A stretch of 64,000 nt of DNA from Macrosoma leucophasiata (lineage: Eukaryota > Arthropoda > Insecta > Lepidoptera > Hedylidae): NCBI GenBank assembly GCA_036365455.1, contig JAWQUS010000004.1, forward strand, positions 8,687,501 through 8,751,500, written 5' to 3'. The notes below the pieces were generated by a model. That model worked only from the letters and a program-made list of their open reading frames with translations. It was not told where the DNA came from and did no database searches. Within the stretch, counting starts at the first letter, position 1. Every line of letters begins with the position of its first letter. The translations under genes were made by a program, and so were the position numbers. Shown in pieces: positions 51,870 through 63,670 of the stretch.

Positions 51870-52215
51870 GTGGAAGTAATGTACCTACAATACAAGTTGT
51901 CCATGCATGCAACGCGGCTGAATAGGGTCAGTAATTCTTTTAGAGGTCAATGTATACGGTTCTTTAATCAAATCCCCAAAAACGTTCAAAGTCTATCGAT
52001 CAATAAATTTAAGAAAGTAATGAAAGAACGTTTATATAAATGTAATTACTATAAGACCAGTGATTATCTTAATGATAATACGTCTTGGGATTATAGCGAT
52101 CGCTGCCAGGCTATTTCATGATCCTGTGATTTCGTGTATTCAGTAATTAGTATCTACTATTGTTAAGGGTTGAATAATGTGAATACTATTCGAAATAAAA
52201 ATATTTTCTATTCTA
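51870..52215 (+). mobile_element. 3' end of a 5'-truncated LINE
   Basis: The frame 51870-52121 reads FRGQCIRFFNQIPKNVQSLS and INKFKKVMKERLYKCNYYKT, a C-terminal motif common in lepidopteran LINE polyproteins. It is followed by AATAAAAATATTTTC and a TTCTA-repeat tail to about 52215. Different from the RTE-like family. Confidence 0.6.
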
Positions 52216-52454
52216 TTCTATTTCTACTACCTACTAATCGAATCTGTAAGACCTTACCTACATTTATCTAATTAATAAAATTCTAACAACTGGCTGACAA
52301 ACAACGCGTTTATGACTGCTGAAGCTCAAGCTAAATCTGCGAACGTAAAATCACACGTAAAAAGGTACTCCACTGATCGTATTGGTTATGCTTTCATATT
52401 GTAACAGGATGATCGGAATTTTATGATAAAATATCTATACTTAATGTTTTAACC

Positions 52455-52610
52455 CATAAAGCAACACGGGCCACTGACCGCGGCGGGCCGGAGGGGAGTA
52501 GCTATATGCAGGCTTTCCCCTCTATAAAAGTAGAAGACCAAATTATCCTATGCCTGTCGCTCTGATATTTAAATGTGTGCGTGAAATTGTTTATGTATTT
52601 TGTTAAAGTC
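52455..52610. mobile_element. Truncated family A element (left half), copy A6
   Basis: Begins CATAAAGCAACACGGGCCAC and runs through GGCTTTCCCCTCTATAAAAG to TTTTGTTAAAGTCA, then switches directly to an inverted family B repeat. The right half is lost at the junction. Confidence 0.7.
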
Positions 52611-52611
52611 A

Positions 52612-52922
52612 GACAAGATGACTGCAGCCTATAGACACCCACACAAAGACCAAGGACAAAATGCAGATGCGTTACTACGCCTGAGGCCTAAGGCGTTATG
52701 CGGCATAACACCTTAGGCCTCAGGCGTAGTAACGCATCTGTTAATTTCAAACCGGGAACTTAAACCGGGAAAAATTTTAATTTTTATATTTTAAATTTAA
52801 CCGGGGCCGCACTTGACCGGAACACGATAGTACTAAACTCTACCATTTAGCGGTAAGTATATTATAGAAGTAATGCGGTGGAGCCTACGCTCGCGAGCTC
52901 CGTAACTGGAGCTCTACCAGTA
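52612..52922 (-). repeat. Family B repeat carrying an internal snap-back
   Basis: Normal B order is interrupted: after GCCTAAGGCGTTATGC the sequence turns back on itself (52664-52740), then jumps to CCGGGGCCGCACTTGACCGG and GCGAGCTCCGTAACTGGAGC. Confidence 0.75.
52664..52740. repeat. 38-bp inverted duplication, 1-nt spacer, one mismatch
   Basis: Arms 52664-52701 and 52703-52740 differ only at one base (G to A). The right arm is an inverted copy of the family B segment to its left, so it arose inside an already inserted repeat. Confidence 0.95.
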
Positions 52923-53149
52923 TATTACAGGCAAATAAGTAGGTAGTGCTAAGACCAGCTAAGCGATGCGCAAGGACACTAAGTAGGCCTTTTCTTGAAA
53001 CGTTTCGTCGTTTTTTTAAATCTCACTTGAATTTAGGTTACACCAGGTAACACACCAGTAACCTAAGGGCGTATCTTAAAAAAATAGCAACAACGTTGAT
53101 TTGGCCTGATTAAACAAGTATCTAAGTATGTACTAGAACTGTCTAGGAC

Positions 53150-53397
53150 CATAGAGCAACACCGGAGGGGAGTAGCCATATGCAGGCTTTCCCCTCTGTC
53201 AAAGTACAATGGGCCTATACCTGTCGCCTAGATGTTAAATGTGTGCGTGAAATTGTTTCTGTATTTTGCTAAAGTCAAGGTGTGAGTGTCGCACGCATTT
53301 CCCCCTGCAAAAAATGAGAGACTGTTTTGCATCGGTAATAAACGCTATGGCTACTCCCCTCCAGTCCGCCGCGGCCGGTGGCCCGTGTTGCTTTATG
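53150..53397. mobile_element. Family A element, copy A3 (248 bp) with 8-bp duplication
   Basis: Flanked by TCTAGGAC at 53142-53149 and 53398-53405. Starts CATAGAGCAACACCGGAGGG, ends GGCCCGTGTTGCTTTATG. The left inverted repeat has lost its middle GC block. Confidence 0.9.
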
Positions 53398-53929
53398 TCT
53401 AGGACCATCGACCTGCGATGATGAAATGTTATAAATACCAACCTATTGAAGCTTTGGCTTCATGTTTCTTGCATTTTTATACGCTATAGGATAATTCCCA
53501 CATAGTATGAAAATGCAACAAACAAAACATGTTCTACAAAAACATAGGTAGGTAAAACTACCTACCCACTACCTACCTACTTAATCTCAATATCATTAAG
53601 TAATGTATGATATAAGCAATATCAAATGAAAGGCACAACAAAATTTAAGAAAGTACTTGTGACCTAAATCACGGAACCTGCAGTAAAATATAAAAGATAG
53701 ATAGGTCATTTTGCCTCTACTCTTGCTACTACTTACAACATTTTTGACATTATGTTAGGTTGGGACATTACCTCTTCTTCTTTGCCGTGACTGACTGAGG
53801 GTTGTGACCACCAAAAGTGGCTTCTCGTTTCAGTGCTCTCCAAGTTTCTCTACTTTGGGCCAAGTGGATTGCCATTTGTGTGTTACATACCTACATCTAA
53901 GGGACTCAGAAATGGCATCTTATTTTTTT

Positions 53930-54222
53930 TATGAAATAAAGGTGTTGGCAAACAATAATGCAGATAATATCTACTTATTATTATGGCTGTTAAATGATGA
54001 TAGCAGCCTATAGACATATACACAAAAACCAGAGACCATAATGCAGATACGTTGCCACCTTCGAGAGCTTAGTTGTTATGTCTTTGTGATAGTTATCACG
54101 CGGCCATACATTACCAACCATCTAACCTGAACACGAGTGTTGAACTCTATATGGGGCAGATAGACTAGGTAATACGATGGTGCATACACTCCCGAGCCTC
54201 TACACTGGTACTCTGCCACCTG
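53930..54222 (-). repeat. Decayed family B repeat
   Basis: GATAGCAGCCTATAGACATA, AATGCAGATACGTTGCCACC, GCGGCCATACATTACC and GAGCCTCTACACTGGTACTC keep the inverted B order. Confidence 0.6.
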
Positions 54223-55189
54223 GAAATCTATCCACCGAGTGGGCTTTCTGCCTCTGCTGCCTCGACGTGGCCTGTTATGATTAGCTTTTCCAAATACCCA
54301 GCTTCACGTCGGGCCACATGACCGAAAAAAATAAAGTGATCTCCGGAGGCAAATAGTATAGAGAGGCGGATTTAAATTTGCAGCTCTTCGAAGGTAGAGG
54401 CGTTACCATATTACATATTCTCTGGCGTTTCTGCGACGAGCAGTCCATGGGATTCCTAACATTTTGCGCCAGCACCACATTTCGAATGCGTGAAATGCGT
54501 CTATTCTTGTTCTTGCCCTTAGCTTCCTCTTACAGGGACATTCCTAGGTAAATTAGATACATTACTCTTTCTTCACGGTATACTTGAATTCATTGAAGTA
54601 GTTTTAAATATTCAGTAGACGCGCGAGTCGCGCAGTTAATGAATGGAATTCAATAACGGCATGACACAGATTGTGGCGTCAATCCAAATACATTGTTGCC
54701 AGCTTTTCTTTTCCGAGTGGATGTTTTATAGGCTTTATTATGATAAAAGCTGGTAAATTAGTATCGAATAGACAAACTGACTCAGGGCATATTAAAATTA
54801 AAGCAAGTAATTTGTTTCTGGCTTTTGGAAGGATAACATAATTTTAATGTTATAGGTAGGTATTTCATTTCCTTTTCCATAATCGTCTCAAGAATGATAC
54901 TATATACACATCTACCTAATTAAATAGAAATAACCAAATCATTTTACGTTTAAATGTTAAACGGTCGTTAAATTATTATTATTTTTGTGAACAGAGAACA
55001 TTTGTTCTAGCTACTGTAACATTATGTTGTTTTATTTAATATATTCTGGTCACTACCTAGAAATCTATTTCACTAAATAGCTACTCGTAAACCCTCTTAC
55101 AAAGCATGTTCATAGATTGTAATGTGACGATTCACCTAAGAGTCCCATCCCATGTACTTGTAAGGATTTATCAGTTATCTTTTTAAGAG

Positions 55190-55590
55190 TCCCATGTAAT
55201 AAGACTGTGTTCACCGAGCCCATTCGCTATAGTAGGAGAGCTAGTGAACCCTCCGAGTAACGGAACGCCTGTAAGGTTAGAAATCCGGGCGTCTTGGGAC
55301 GTCTGGTGTTGTGAGTGGTCTGGGCACGGTCCTCCGGGCGTCGGACTAGGGGATATCCAGCGCCCGAATGGATAAAAGGTCCTGAGGTGGCTGGCGTGCA
55401 CGTGTTCCCCACGCCACTATTGTTGATTGGAGCCAAAGGGCTCGGAAACGGGTTCGCGGATGTGTGCTTTAGCGTGACTTCGCCACTGATAGCGGACAAG
55501 TCGGAACACCGCGGGGTTTTAGTGGCGAGTGGCCATGACAATTTCCCCAAGTAAAAAAAAAGGTCGTCAGGGCACGGGCACGACCGTTCC
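55190..55590. repeat. GC-rich unidentified element
   Basis: A sharp GC-rich island (GGAGAGCTAGTGAACCCTCC, GGGCACGGTCCTCCGGGCGT, TGGTGGCGAGTGGCCATGAC-like wording) with open frames on both strands ends at an A-run near 55552. Style suggests a retroelement 3' part, but no domain is recognised. Confidence 0.35.
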
Positions 55591-55619
55591 CTATTTTCCC
55601 AATTTGAAAAATCGTTTTT

Positions 55620-55885
55620 TTTTAATCTAATGGTAGTCGCAAACAAGCATGCAGTTCACATTGATGTTAAGTGATGACTGCAGCCTATAGACACCTACAC
55701 AAAGATTAAGGTCAAAATGCAGATGCGTTACCACTCCTGAGGCCTAAGGTGGTATGCCTCTGTGCATTACCTCCTGACCGGAACACGATAGTGCTGAACA
55801 TTACCATTTAGCGACAAGTAGGTATATTAGGTAATGCGGTGGTGCCTACGCCCGCGAGCTCCGTCACTGGACCTCTACCACCAGT
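55620..55885 (-). repeat. Family B repeat, well preserved
   Basis: Poly-T start (A-tail), GCAAACAAGCATGCAGTTCA, GGCCTAAGGTGGTATGCC, GCCCGCGAGCTCCGTCACTG and CTCTACCACC; follows the GC-rich element almost directly. Confidence 0.8.
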
Positions 55886-55889
55886 ATAA

Positions 55890-57330
55890 AAATGAAACAA
55901 TTAGATGTCAAACAATTAATTTAACAATTTAGTATAGTCATACAAACATATTTTTTTTACATGCTAGATATCTGTTCAATTAACACCATGCATCCGATAA
56001 AGGCAAGTAATGTAATACGGGTAGTTTTAAATAATAAAGCCACTTAATTCTTATACCTACCTATAGATACTACTAAGTAGTAGATATACTTAATTTATCG
56101 ATATCAGGTTTAAACAAGGTTTAAATATAAAAGTAGCTTAATTCGTAGATAGGTAGATACTAATTTAAATAAGAAGTTGAAGTCGATCTCTAGAAAAGTT
56201 TCTGTAGATTCTACAGAAACTTCTACGTAGAAATTTTATAGACCTTGACCTGTTTGAAGGTCTGCATTAACCCTGTTATTAAGGAAAGTTTTGCAGTAAG
56301 AGGCTAACCACTGCCTACAGAACTTGCGTAAGACCTTTCAAATTAATTAAGGATCGAATGTTATAAGCTTAATGAACTTTGATGCATAGATTTAATAGGT
56401 ACCTAAGTACTACATCGATCGAACCTACAAAAAAATATTGACTTCAAAACCAGATAATCGCATCAAAAAAAGTTAAAAATAAAATAACAGAGTCCCGAAG
56501 AGCAATGCATGTCACACTTTTCAAATAGGTATTTAAAATTTATTTAACAAACTCATAACTCTAAAGTTCTTCGTTGTGGAGCATGAACGTCTTAGTTCGT
56601 TAATATGTAATTCTTAAATAGTTCTCAGTCACAATAAATAGGAAGTTAAGATCTCCCAGAGAAAAAAAAAATAGGTAATTATGTAGGTCACGCAAACTTG
56701 TACAAAAAGCGGCCAGCCGATTTTTGTTGACAAGTACCTATTTTTTGGTCAGTGTCAATAAATTGTCGTACAGCTGCAGCATAAATATTAGATTCTGTAA
56801 CTGCAGTCGCCGACCAACCTTCACCTACTTCCTCATGGAGATGATCACGTCTATGCCTAAACTTTCCAAATCATGAATAAACAGAACTGGGATATGGTGC
56901 TTCGTCATCATAATGTCAAATGTCAGTTGAACTCTCTGGCAACTAACTCCCTTGTGGACTTAAGCTCGGCGGAAATAATAAAAATCATTGAACGATAATG
57001 TTCACGAATTCCGTAATTTTTTCATCCCATTATCCAGATTGTCCAGACAGGGCTGTCCAACAATCACATAAATATCAACAATTTTCGAAATCAAATTTTT
57101 GAAATATGCGAAACGCCGCATAAATTAAAAAAAATCCTAGTCGATGTACTTCATTACTCTTCATATTTGTTCTTTGCTCTTCATTCAGGTGGTCAGAAAA
57201 GTTGCATCCTTCAAAATTTCTCAATGGCATATTTAAGTTTTGTATTTTTCTCAAACTGGCTGGTTTAATACTTATTATAACGCGTGGAATTCAAAGCGGC
57301 AGTGATACGAAGTACGAACTTAATGAAAGG
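55890..57330. other. AT-rich region without genes
   Basis: Only a 13-bp palindrome (56196-56208 with 56210-56222, 1-nt spacer) stands out. The short ORFs lack motifs. Confidence 0.4.
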
Positions 57331-57341
57331 ACAAGCTTAAC

Positions 57342-57390
57342 CATAGAGCAACACCGGTCCGCCGCGGCCGGTGGCTCGTGTTGCTCTATG
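57342..57390. mobile_element. Minimal family A element, copy A4 (49 bp)
   Basis: CATAGAGCAACACCGG and CTCGTGTTGCTCTATG are the two outer ends of family A, joined by a short GC palindrome (GGTCCGCCGCGGCCGG). Flanks AGCTTAAC (57334-57341) and AGCATAAC (57391-57398) match 7 of 8, so this is a real insertion unit. Confidence 0.85.
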
Positions 57391-57968
57391 AGCATAACTA
57401 ACCCCTAGTTTGCACCAAAAACATTAAACATGATGCTGTTTCGCAACTCGTCACATAAAGTCAACATATAGTATGTATTGCGATGAATGTCTTGTTGGTG
57501 CTAGCGTTCGTACTGCTGTCAAACCTATCATTTTAACATGTTTCTAAGTGAATGTTTCATCAATGCAAAGTCACGGTAATACGGACACAAACAGAGTATA
57601 CAAATATGACAAATAAAAAAACTAACATAAACATCTTACTTACAGACTTCTTTTGTAAACAAATTACTTTCCGAGAATTTCTCCAATAATGTAAAGATAA
57701 CTATATATATTAGGTTGGGCAAAAAGTTTCTTCGCATTTTTTAAGATAATTCAAAACATTTTTTAATATAGTTTATTTAAATTTAACTAAAGTATGTATG
57801 TACCATTTTGTTCGATAACCTTTTGCCATCTTGTAGGTAGGGACATGATCCCATTGCTATAAAAATTTTGGGACTTCTCATCAAAATACCGCGACAAGTG
57901 GATTTGGCAGTCCTCTCGCGATGTTAACCTAACATTGCCTAAAGAATTCTGAAGAGACCGAAACAGGT

Positions 57969-58028
57969 GGAAATCTGAAGGTGCAAGGTCAGGACTGTAT
58001 AGTCCTGACCTTGCACCTTCAGATTTCC
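57969..58028. repeat. 28-bp inverted duplication inside the mariner
   Basis: Arms 57969-57996 and 58001-58028 are exact complements around GTAT. The left arm is the normal transposase sequence; the right arm is the inserted inverted copy. Confidence 0.95.
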
Positions 58029-58858
58029 GGACAATCCAGAATTTCAGACGGATGCATTAACACCTCCCAGCCAAACTCTCTTAATTTTTGCTGAGTGGCT
58101 ATAGATGTGTGAGGTCTAGCGTTATCATGATGAAACACCACACCCCTTCTGTTGATCAATTCCGGCCGCTTTCTCTCAACTTCTTGCTTTAATCTCATCA
58201 GTTGTTCGCAGTAGAGTTCAGAATCGATAGTCCTGCCTGGTGGTAATAGCTCATAATGAATAATGCCCTTCCAATCCCACCACACACACAACATCACCTT
58301 ATTGAGAGTTAACCCGGGTTTCGCCACAGTCTGTGAAGCCTGACCGGCCCTTGACCACGACCTTTTTCGCACGTTCTTGTCGTACGTGATCCACTTTTCA
58401 TCACCAGTTATCAGCTTCTTCAAAAATGATTCGGTTTCATTACGTCGTAATAAAGAATCACAAATGAGTACACGGTTCATTAGGTTTCTTTCAGTGAGCT
58501 CGTGAGGTACCCAAATATAGAGCTTTTTTTTGTACCCAGCTTTTTTCAAATGCGCCAAAACTGTTTTGTGATCAATTCTCAGTTCTTCAGCTACGTCGTA
58601 ACCACTGATATGTCGATCTTGCTCCACTTTTTCAAAAATGGCATCCATTTTATCCGTAATAGGGCGACCAGAGCGAGGTGCATCTTTGACATCAAAATTT
58701 CCGGATTGAAAACGCTTAAACCAAATTTGTGCTACACTCACAGACACTGCACTAAGTCCATAAACATCGCAAATTTTTTTCGCGGCTTGCGTTGCATTTT
58801 TACCTTTTTTGTAGTAAAATTTTAAAATGTATCGAATTTCTTCATTAGATTCACTCAT
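58019..58858 (-). pseudogene. mariner transposase disrupted by a snap-back
   Basis: An intact frame for 279 codons starts MSESNEEIRYILKFYYKK and keeps the helix-turn-helix, TGDEKWITYD, WWDWKG and HHDNARPHTS. It fails at VLMHP: the next DNA is an unrelated 19-base stretch and then an inverted copy of the PYSPDLAPSDFH codons, giving SEILDCPEI and a stop. The normal-orientation codons for the third catalytic Asp and C-terminus (LPTRWQKVIEQN) survive beyond the insertion at 57790-57996. A single rearrangement appears to have killed this copy. Confidence 0.85.
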
Positions 58859-59057
58859 CTTGACAGTACGAAAAACAAATGAAAATCACACATTTGCCTA
58901 ATTTGAATTTGGAATTATGTTCTTTAAAATTTTAACTATCAATGATACCAAAACCAGCCAAATACAAATACTACAGCCAAAGAGATTTTATTACAAGTTC
59001 ATACATACTATAATGCGAAAAGACTTTTTCCCGAACCTATTATATTAATTATAGGTA

Positions 59058-59640
59058 TCTTATGTTATATAAAAATCAATTGCTGTTCGTTAGTCTCGCT
59101 AAAACTCAAGAACAGCAGGACCGATTTGGCAAAGAATCAAGGCAAGTTTCATACATTGATTTCTACAAAAAAAGTTAGAAAAAAGTGCAAGGTAAAACGG
59201 ATTAGAAATATTACTCGTATCTAGGGAACCTAAAGAACCTTTTCTGGTATATAAATTATTTTTAAATCACCGGAATAAAAATCGTCATTCACAACAGTGG
59301 AAGCACTCCATACTAAAGTTCAATTTCAAACTTTTTATTCCGGAGAGTTAAAAATATTTGAAGTATCAGAAAATGTTGTTTAGGTTCACTAAATAATACC
59401 TATTTCCATGCTGTTTTACCATGTACCTTTTTTAATTTATTCTGTAAAAATCTTGCCTCATTGATCCTTTCGGTTTTGAATGATTTTTGTAAGTCCAGTT
59501 TAAAAGGTAAGAAAATATGAAGAAATTGAAGGGAAATAGTCAAAACCACAGTTTCATTTTCCCAAACAAATAGTCCATAAACATCAAACATTTGACATAT
59601 TATTTCACTTTTAAAACATCTTGCGAATGGAATGCTACTC
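59058..59640 (+). mobile_element. Interrupted non-autonomous Helitron
   Basis: ATATAAAAATCAATTGCTGT and TTCGTTAGTCTCGCTAAAAC match the start of 7953-8206. The match resumes at about 59495 (AAAAGGTAAGAAAATATGAA) after roughly 340 bp of other sequence. The CTAG end is not seen. Confidence 0.5.
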
Positions 59641-59834
59641 GTAGATTAAAAATAAATTAATTATACCAAATATTCATTATATTTGTTTTGAAAAAGATTT
59701 TTAGTATCTTAACTATTTAAAAGTAAGTTATAAGTCCGACAAAAGAGCAACACGCTGAGTTTGTTGGGTAGCGGAGTTCTTCTCAGTAGTGCCTGCACTT
59801 GGAACTCTGCTAAGTGAATTACTATGATTATGAC

Positions 59835-59899
59835 CATAGCGCAACGCGGGCCACCGGTCGCTCCGGTCCGCCGCGACCGGTGGCCCGCGTTGCTCTATG
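59835..59899. mobile_element. Minimal family A element, copy A5 (65 bp)
   Basis: Flanked by perfect 8-bp duplications ATTATGAC (59827-59834 and 59900-59907). It consists of the two ends only, CATAGCGCAACGCGGGCCAC and its near complement, around CTCCGGTCCG. Folds into an almost perfect hairpin. Confidence 0.9.
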
Positions 59900-60059
59900 A
59901 TTATGACGAACAGATTTTTCATTTTCTTCTATGAAGGAATTGAAAAATTTGATGATTCACGTATCGGTTAAATATTATTATTAAATTGGTATTTATTGAT
60001 ACCTATTGAATTATTATTATAAGTCATTCTCTCTAGGTAGCTTATAACCCGACAATGCA

Positions 60060-60125
60060 ATAGTGTCCTTGTAGACCAATTTGAAATAAATGATTTGAAT
60101 TTTGAATTTTTGAATTTTGAAGTAT
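60060..60125 (+). mobile_element. LINE-like TTTGAATTT tail
   Basis: GTCCTTGTAGACCAATTTGA, AATAAATGATTTGAATTTTG and a TTTTGAA simple repeat resemble the tail at 4950-5062. Confidence 0.4.
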
Positions 60126-60580
60126 CCAAAACTATTTTCCGATTATATTAAACTGTAGACTTAAATTTTAAAACATGCGTCGCAGGCCGCATAAATGCAA
60201 GCCGCGGGCCGTTGTTTGGACAGCCCTCTGGACCAATAAACTTTCAATGTCGGTGCAGACATAATTATGAGATGGTTCTTACACATGGAAACAGTATAGA
60301 TACAAACAGTATGGAAACTATGCCCATTTTATAAAATATTAACAGGGATATTTATAGGGATGTCACTAAATTTTTTAAATAATAGTGTTATTATTTTAGC
60401 CTTTACTGATGTTTAGTCAATCGTATTGGGATGTTGACTATTTTGTTTATTGGTTACCCTGTATTGAATAAATAAATACTATTTGTCTTTGAAACATATA
60501 GTCAATAAGTACTTAAAAGTTGTTAAGATATAACGATTCAAAATGTTGCGAATAGTGAAATGACTCAAAACGGCCTAAAC

Positions 60581-60815
60581 GACCCGGTTAGTCCAGCGGT
60601 GCGAAACCACCGTTTGATTCGAAGGGTCGCGGGTTCGATCCCCGCACCGGAACAAATATATGTATGGCCTACAGATATTTGTTTCGGGTCTGGGTGTTTG
60701 TGTATGTGCTGTATGTGTACAACGGCACCCACGACACAGGTTTATATTATACCTACCTACTGTGGGACTGTGAGTGTAAGTGCATTTTATTTTTTATTTT
60801 TATATAAAATTGCAG
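60581..60815 (+). mobile_element. tRNA-derived SINE, type 1, copy 2
   Basis: Head CCCGGTTAGTCCAGCGGTGC and GCGGGTTCGATCCCCGCACC, body TTGTTTCGGGTCTGGGTGTT and CAACGGCACCCACGACACAG. Closely similar to 35421-35640, with a short insertion near the 3' end. Confidence 0.85.
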
Positions 60816-61069
60816 CACGTTATGACGTCACACCGCCGTAAAACAGTTTAAAAATAATAATATGTAGTCTATGCAGATAATCTTATGGTGTTGGTTAATA
60901 CTGCAACGAGTTGTCGAGACCGGGCGAGTTTCTCTTCCCCTCACCCACTCGGGTGAGCAGGATAATAAATAGCTGCGTCGACGAACTTCGTATCGCCTTA
61001 GAGGTATAAATAAACAAATTAACTGTCCAAAAAACCGAAAAAAATAAATGGTGAGAATCATCTTTACCA

Positions 61070-61200
61070 TTTAGGGATATAAAAAAATACTAAAACCGAT
61101 TCTCATACACACAAAATTTCATAATGATCGGTCTAGCCGCTGCGGAGGAGTATTGTTACAAACACTGTCACACGAGATTTTTTTAAATATGTTAGATATT
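61070..61200 (+). repeat. Insect-type repeat end
   Basis: CACAAAATTTCATAATGATC, GGTCTAGCCGCTGCGGAGGA and CAAACACTGTCACACGAG are a phrase widely repeated in insect genomes near LINE ends. No coding remains. Confidence 0.5.
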
Positions 61201-62688
61201 ATAACAATACATCATTCTTGCCTTTCAAAATCACCAGGAAGTTTTAAAAACGATAGCTCCGGTTTTGATGATGTTCAAAGAGTCGTATACCACGCAATAT
61301 GCTCGTGGCATCTTTGAAATAAAACACTCGTGGAAACAAAAACAAATCACAACGTGACCGCTCGTCTCGACGCGACACTCGCTACTGTAGCACCACGAGA
61401 ACCGCTTAGAGGCCTCGTAGATGCGCATGTTTGTGTGCCTGTGCCGTTTTGAACGCTTTGTACGTAGTTTCCTCACTGTTCTATATTTACATTGTGACAT
61501 GGAGGTGATCTGTGGATGGTTATAGGTATTATGACTAGGTAGAACAGTGCTCTATCAATGTTTCCTTTTTTAGGGTTCCGTAGTAATAGCAAACAAGGAA
61601 CCCTTATAGTTTAACTAAGGCTGACAATATTTTAAATTGTGTGTATCTTATAAATATGGACGTGTTATTTAGATTTCTGTGGTGCGTAAGTACCTACCTA
61701 GTTACGCAGAGGTAGAGTACGCAGATCTGATCTGTCTACTCTGATCCGACTACAGAGGTAGAGATTAACCATGTAGACCTCTGTATGGCTATTCTCTACC
61801 TCTGTTGTCGAATCATTTTAAAAAAAAATATTGTACCTACTCGTATTACAGTGTATAAAGTGGGAGTAAGTAGGTAGGAACGTTTATAATCTTAATCACT
61901 AATATAAATTATTTATATATTTAAAAACAAAACGTTACTTCACGCCTGTAATCCCTGAAGGCATTAACCTCTGCCATAGGTATATTCAAATTGAATTATG
62001 GTGTAATAAATGTTTCTGAGAACAAATAGGTATTACTTCAATCTATTTGAATCTATTAGGTATGTACAAATTAAAGTTATAATCAACCCAGAGACGGTAC
62101 GTAATTATAGGTATTATAAAACATTTAAGAACTTTTGGCTCTGAGCTATAGTGTGATATACTTACATATAATCATCCTGTTACATAACAAAATTTGTTGC
62201 TTCTACTATATTTATTTGGCCGATTTCCCAAAATACACGCAGGCATTAGTTCAATATGTCCATTTAGCTGTACGTATGATGTGACGTCACGTGATAGATC
62301 ACAGTTTACAGTTATTGCCCGTGGCCAATTTTATCACATTCTCTGCAGTGGCTTAGCTCGCGTGGATAGGTAGGGATAGGTAAGGTTCGGACATTTGTCA
62401 GCTTTAGCTAAAATTCAATCCACTTAGGTATGTGACTATTCAATCCAATCCATATTTTGACATTACGACTGACATTTTATTTTGATTTTAGCTTATAGAA
62501 AAATTTAAACCATGATGAAATTATTTCAATTATTTATTATTTTTATTATTTTTTGGTGTTGTTATTCTTTAATTATTATGTATTAATTTTCTGACATTCC
62601 CTCTGTATTAATTTTAATGTATTTTCTTGTGTGGATGTAATTTACCCGAATAAATAAATCATTCTCAAGTAGAATCAAGTAGAATGTA
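61201..62688. other. Non-coding DNA, little recognised
   Basis: A GGGTTCCGTA repeat piece at 61567-61615 and an inverted pair of CAGAGGTAGAG words near 61705-61805. No gene seen. Confidence 0.4.
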
Positions 62689-63670
62689 GAGTTTTACGCT
62701 TCAACGTGTATTTTGTTCAATAGACATACATTATTTACTAATATCTGTTTACTTACGAATGAAAAGTGATGTCGTTTAAAGGCCTCGTTTCTGTACGGTT
62801 TCTAAAGCCTAAAATACTGCAACCTTCTATTTTACTGCACACCTTATACACTAGTCACTTAACTAATAGAGTCTTTTTCTCATAAATACCCAAAAACTTA
62901 TTAATAATCGCCGATATACGTCGAAAACAATAAATGAATGCGTAAACGATAGGTTATCTATTACAGCAATTGCGATGACAGATGTTTGTTTGGCTAACTT
63001 TGCGAAGTTCGCCAAGCAAAAAACGGCACGCCGTAAGGGACCAAAGATACGATGCTCTATTTCAACTTTCTTATGTTCTTTTTATATAACTGTTTCACTT
63101 CCACAAAGCATATGGCGAACATGGCTACGTCTATAGGTACTTAGTCTAAGGCTGTAATAGATAACCTATCGTATACGCATTTATTTATTGTTTTCGACGT
63201 TTATCGGCGATTATTAATAAGTTTTTGGGTATTTATGAGAAAAAGACTCAATTAGTTAAGTGATTACTGAATAAGGTGTGCAGTAACTCAAACTCAAAAA
63301 TTTTTTGATTTAATGAATTTTTGAGTTTGAGTTACTGCACACCTAATTCAGTAATCACTTAACTAATTGAGTCTTTTTCTAATAAATACCCAAAAACTTA
63401 TTAATAATCGCTTATATTTAACTTATTATTGTTTTCGACGTATATCGGCGATTATTAATAAGTTTTTGGGTATTTATGAGAAAAAGACTCTATTAGTTAA
63501 GTGACTAGTGTATAAGGTGTGCAGTAAAATAGAAGGTTGCAGTATTTTAGGCTTTAGAAACCGTACAGAAACGAGGCCTTTAAACGACATCACTTTTCAT
63601 TCGTAAGTAAACAGATATTAGTAAATAATGTATGTCTATTGAACAAAATACACGTTGAAGCGTAAAACTC
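62689..63670. mobile_element. Compound foldback element (982 bp)
   Basis: Outer arms 62689-62933 and 63426-63670 read as exact reverse complements over 245 bp (start GAGTTTTACGCTTCAACGTG). Inside, the arm segment with CAAAAACTTATTAATAATCG recurs in alternating orientation: about 62830-62970 (+), 63150-63290 (-), 63313-63412 (+) and 63426-63530 (-). A central hairpin closes at CTCAAAAATTTTTTGA. The only single-copy part is about 62971-63149. No coding frame. Left flank carries TCAAGTAGAA twice; no clear target duplication. Confidence 0.85.

Larger units (their letters stand above)
57710..59040 (-). mobile_element. mariner element, family 1, copy 2
   Basis: Ends TTAGGTTGGGCAAAAAGTTT (left) and the complement of TAGGTTCGGGAAAAAGTCTT (right), with TA at both sides. 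Same family as 1515-2798, opposite orientation, and less damaged. Confidence 0.9.

Noticed and set aside
55227..55646. Overlapping ORFs in the GC-rich island
   Set aside because: Open on both strands with no recognisable domain; treated as an unidentified repeat.
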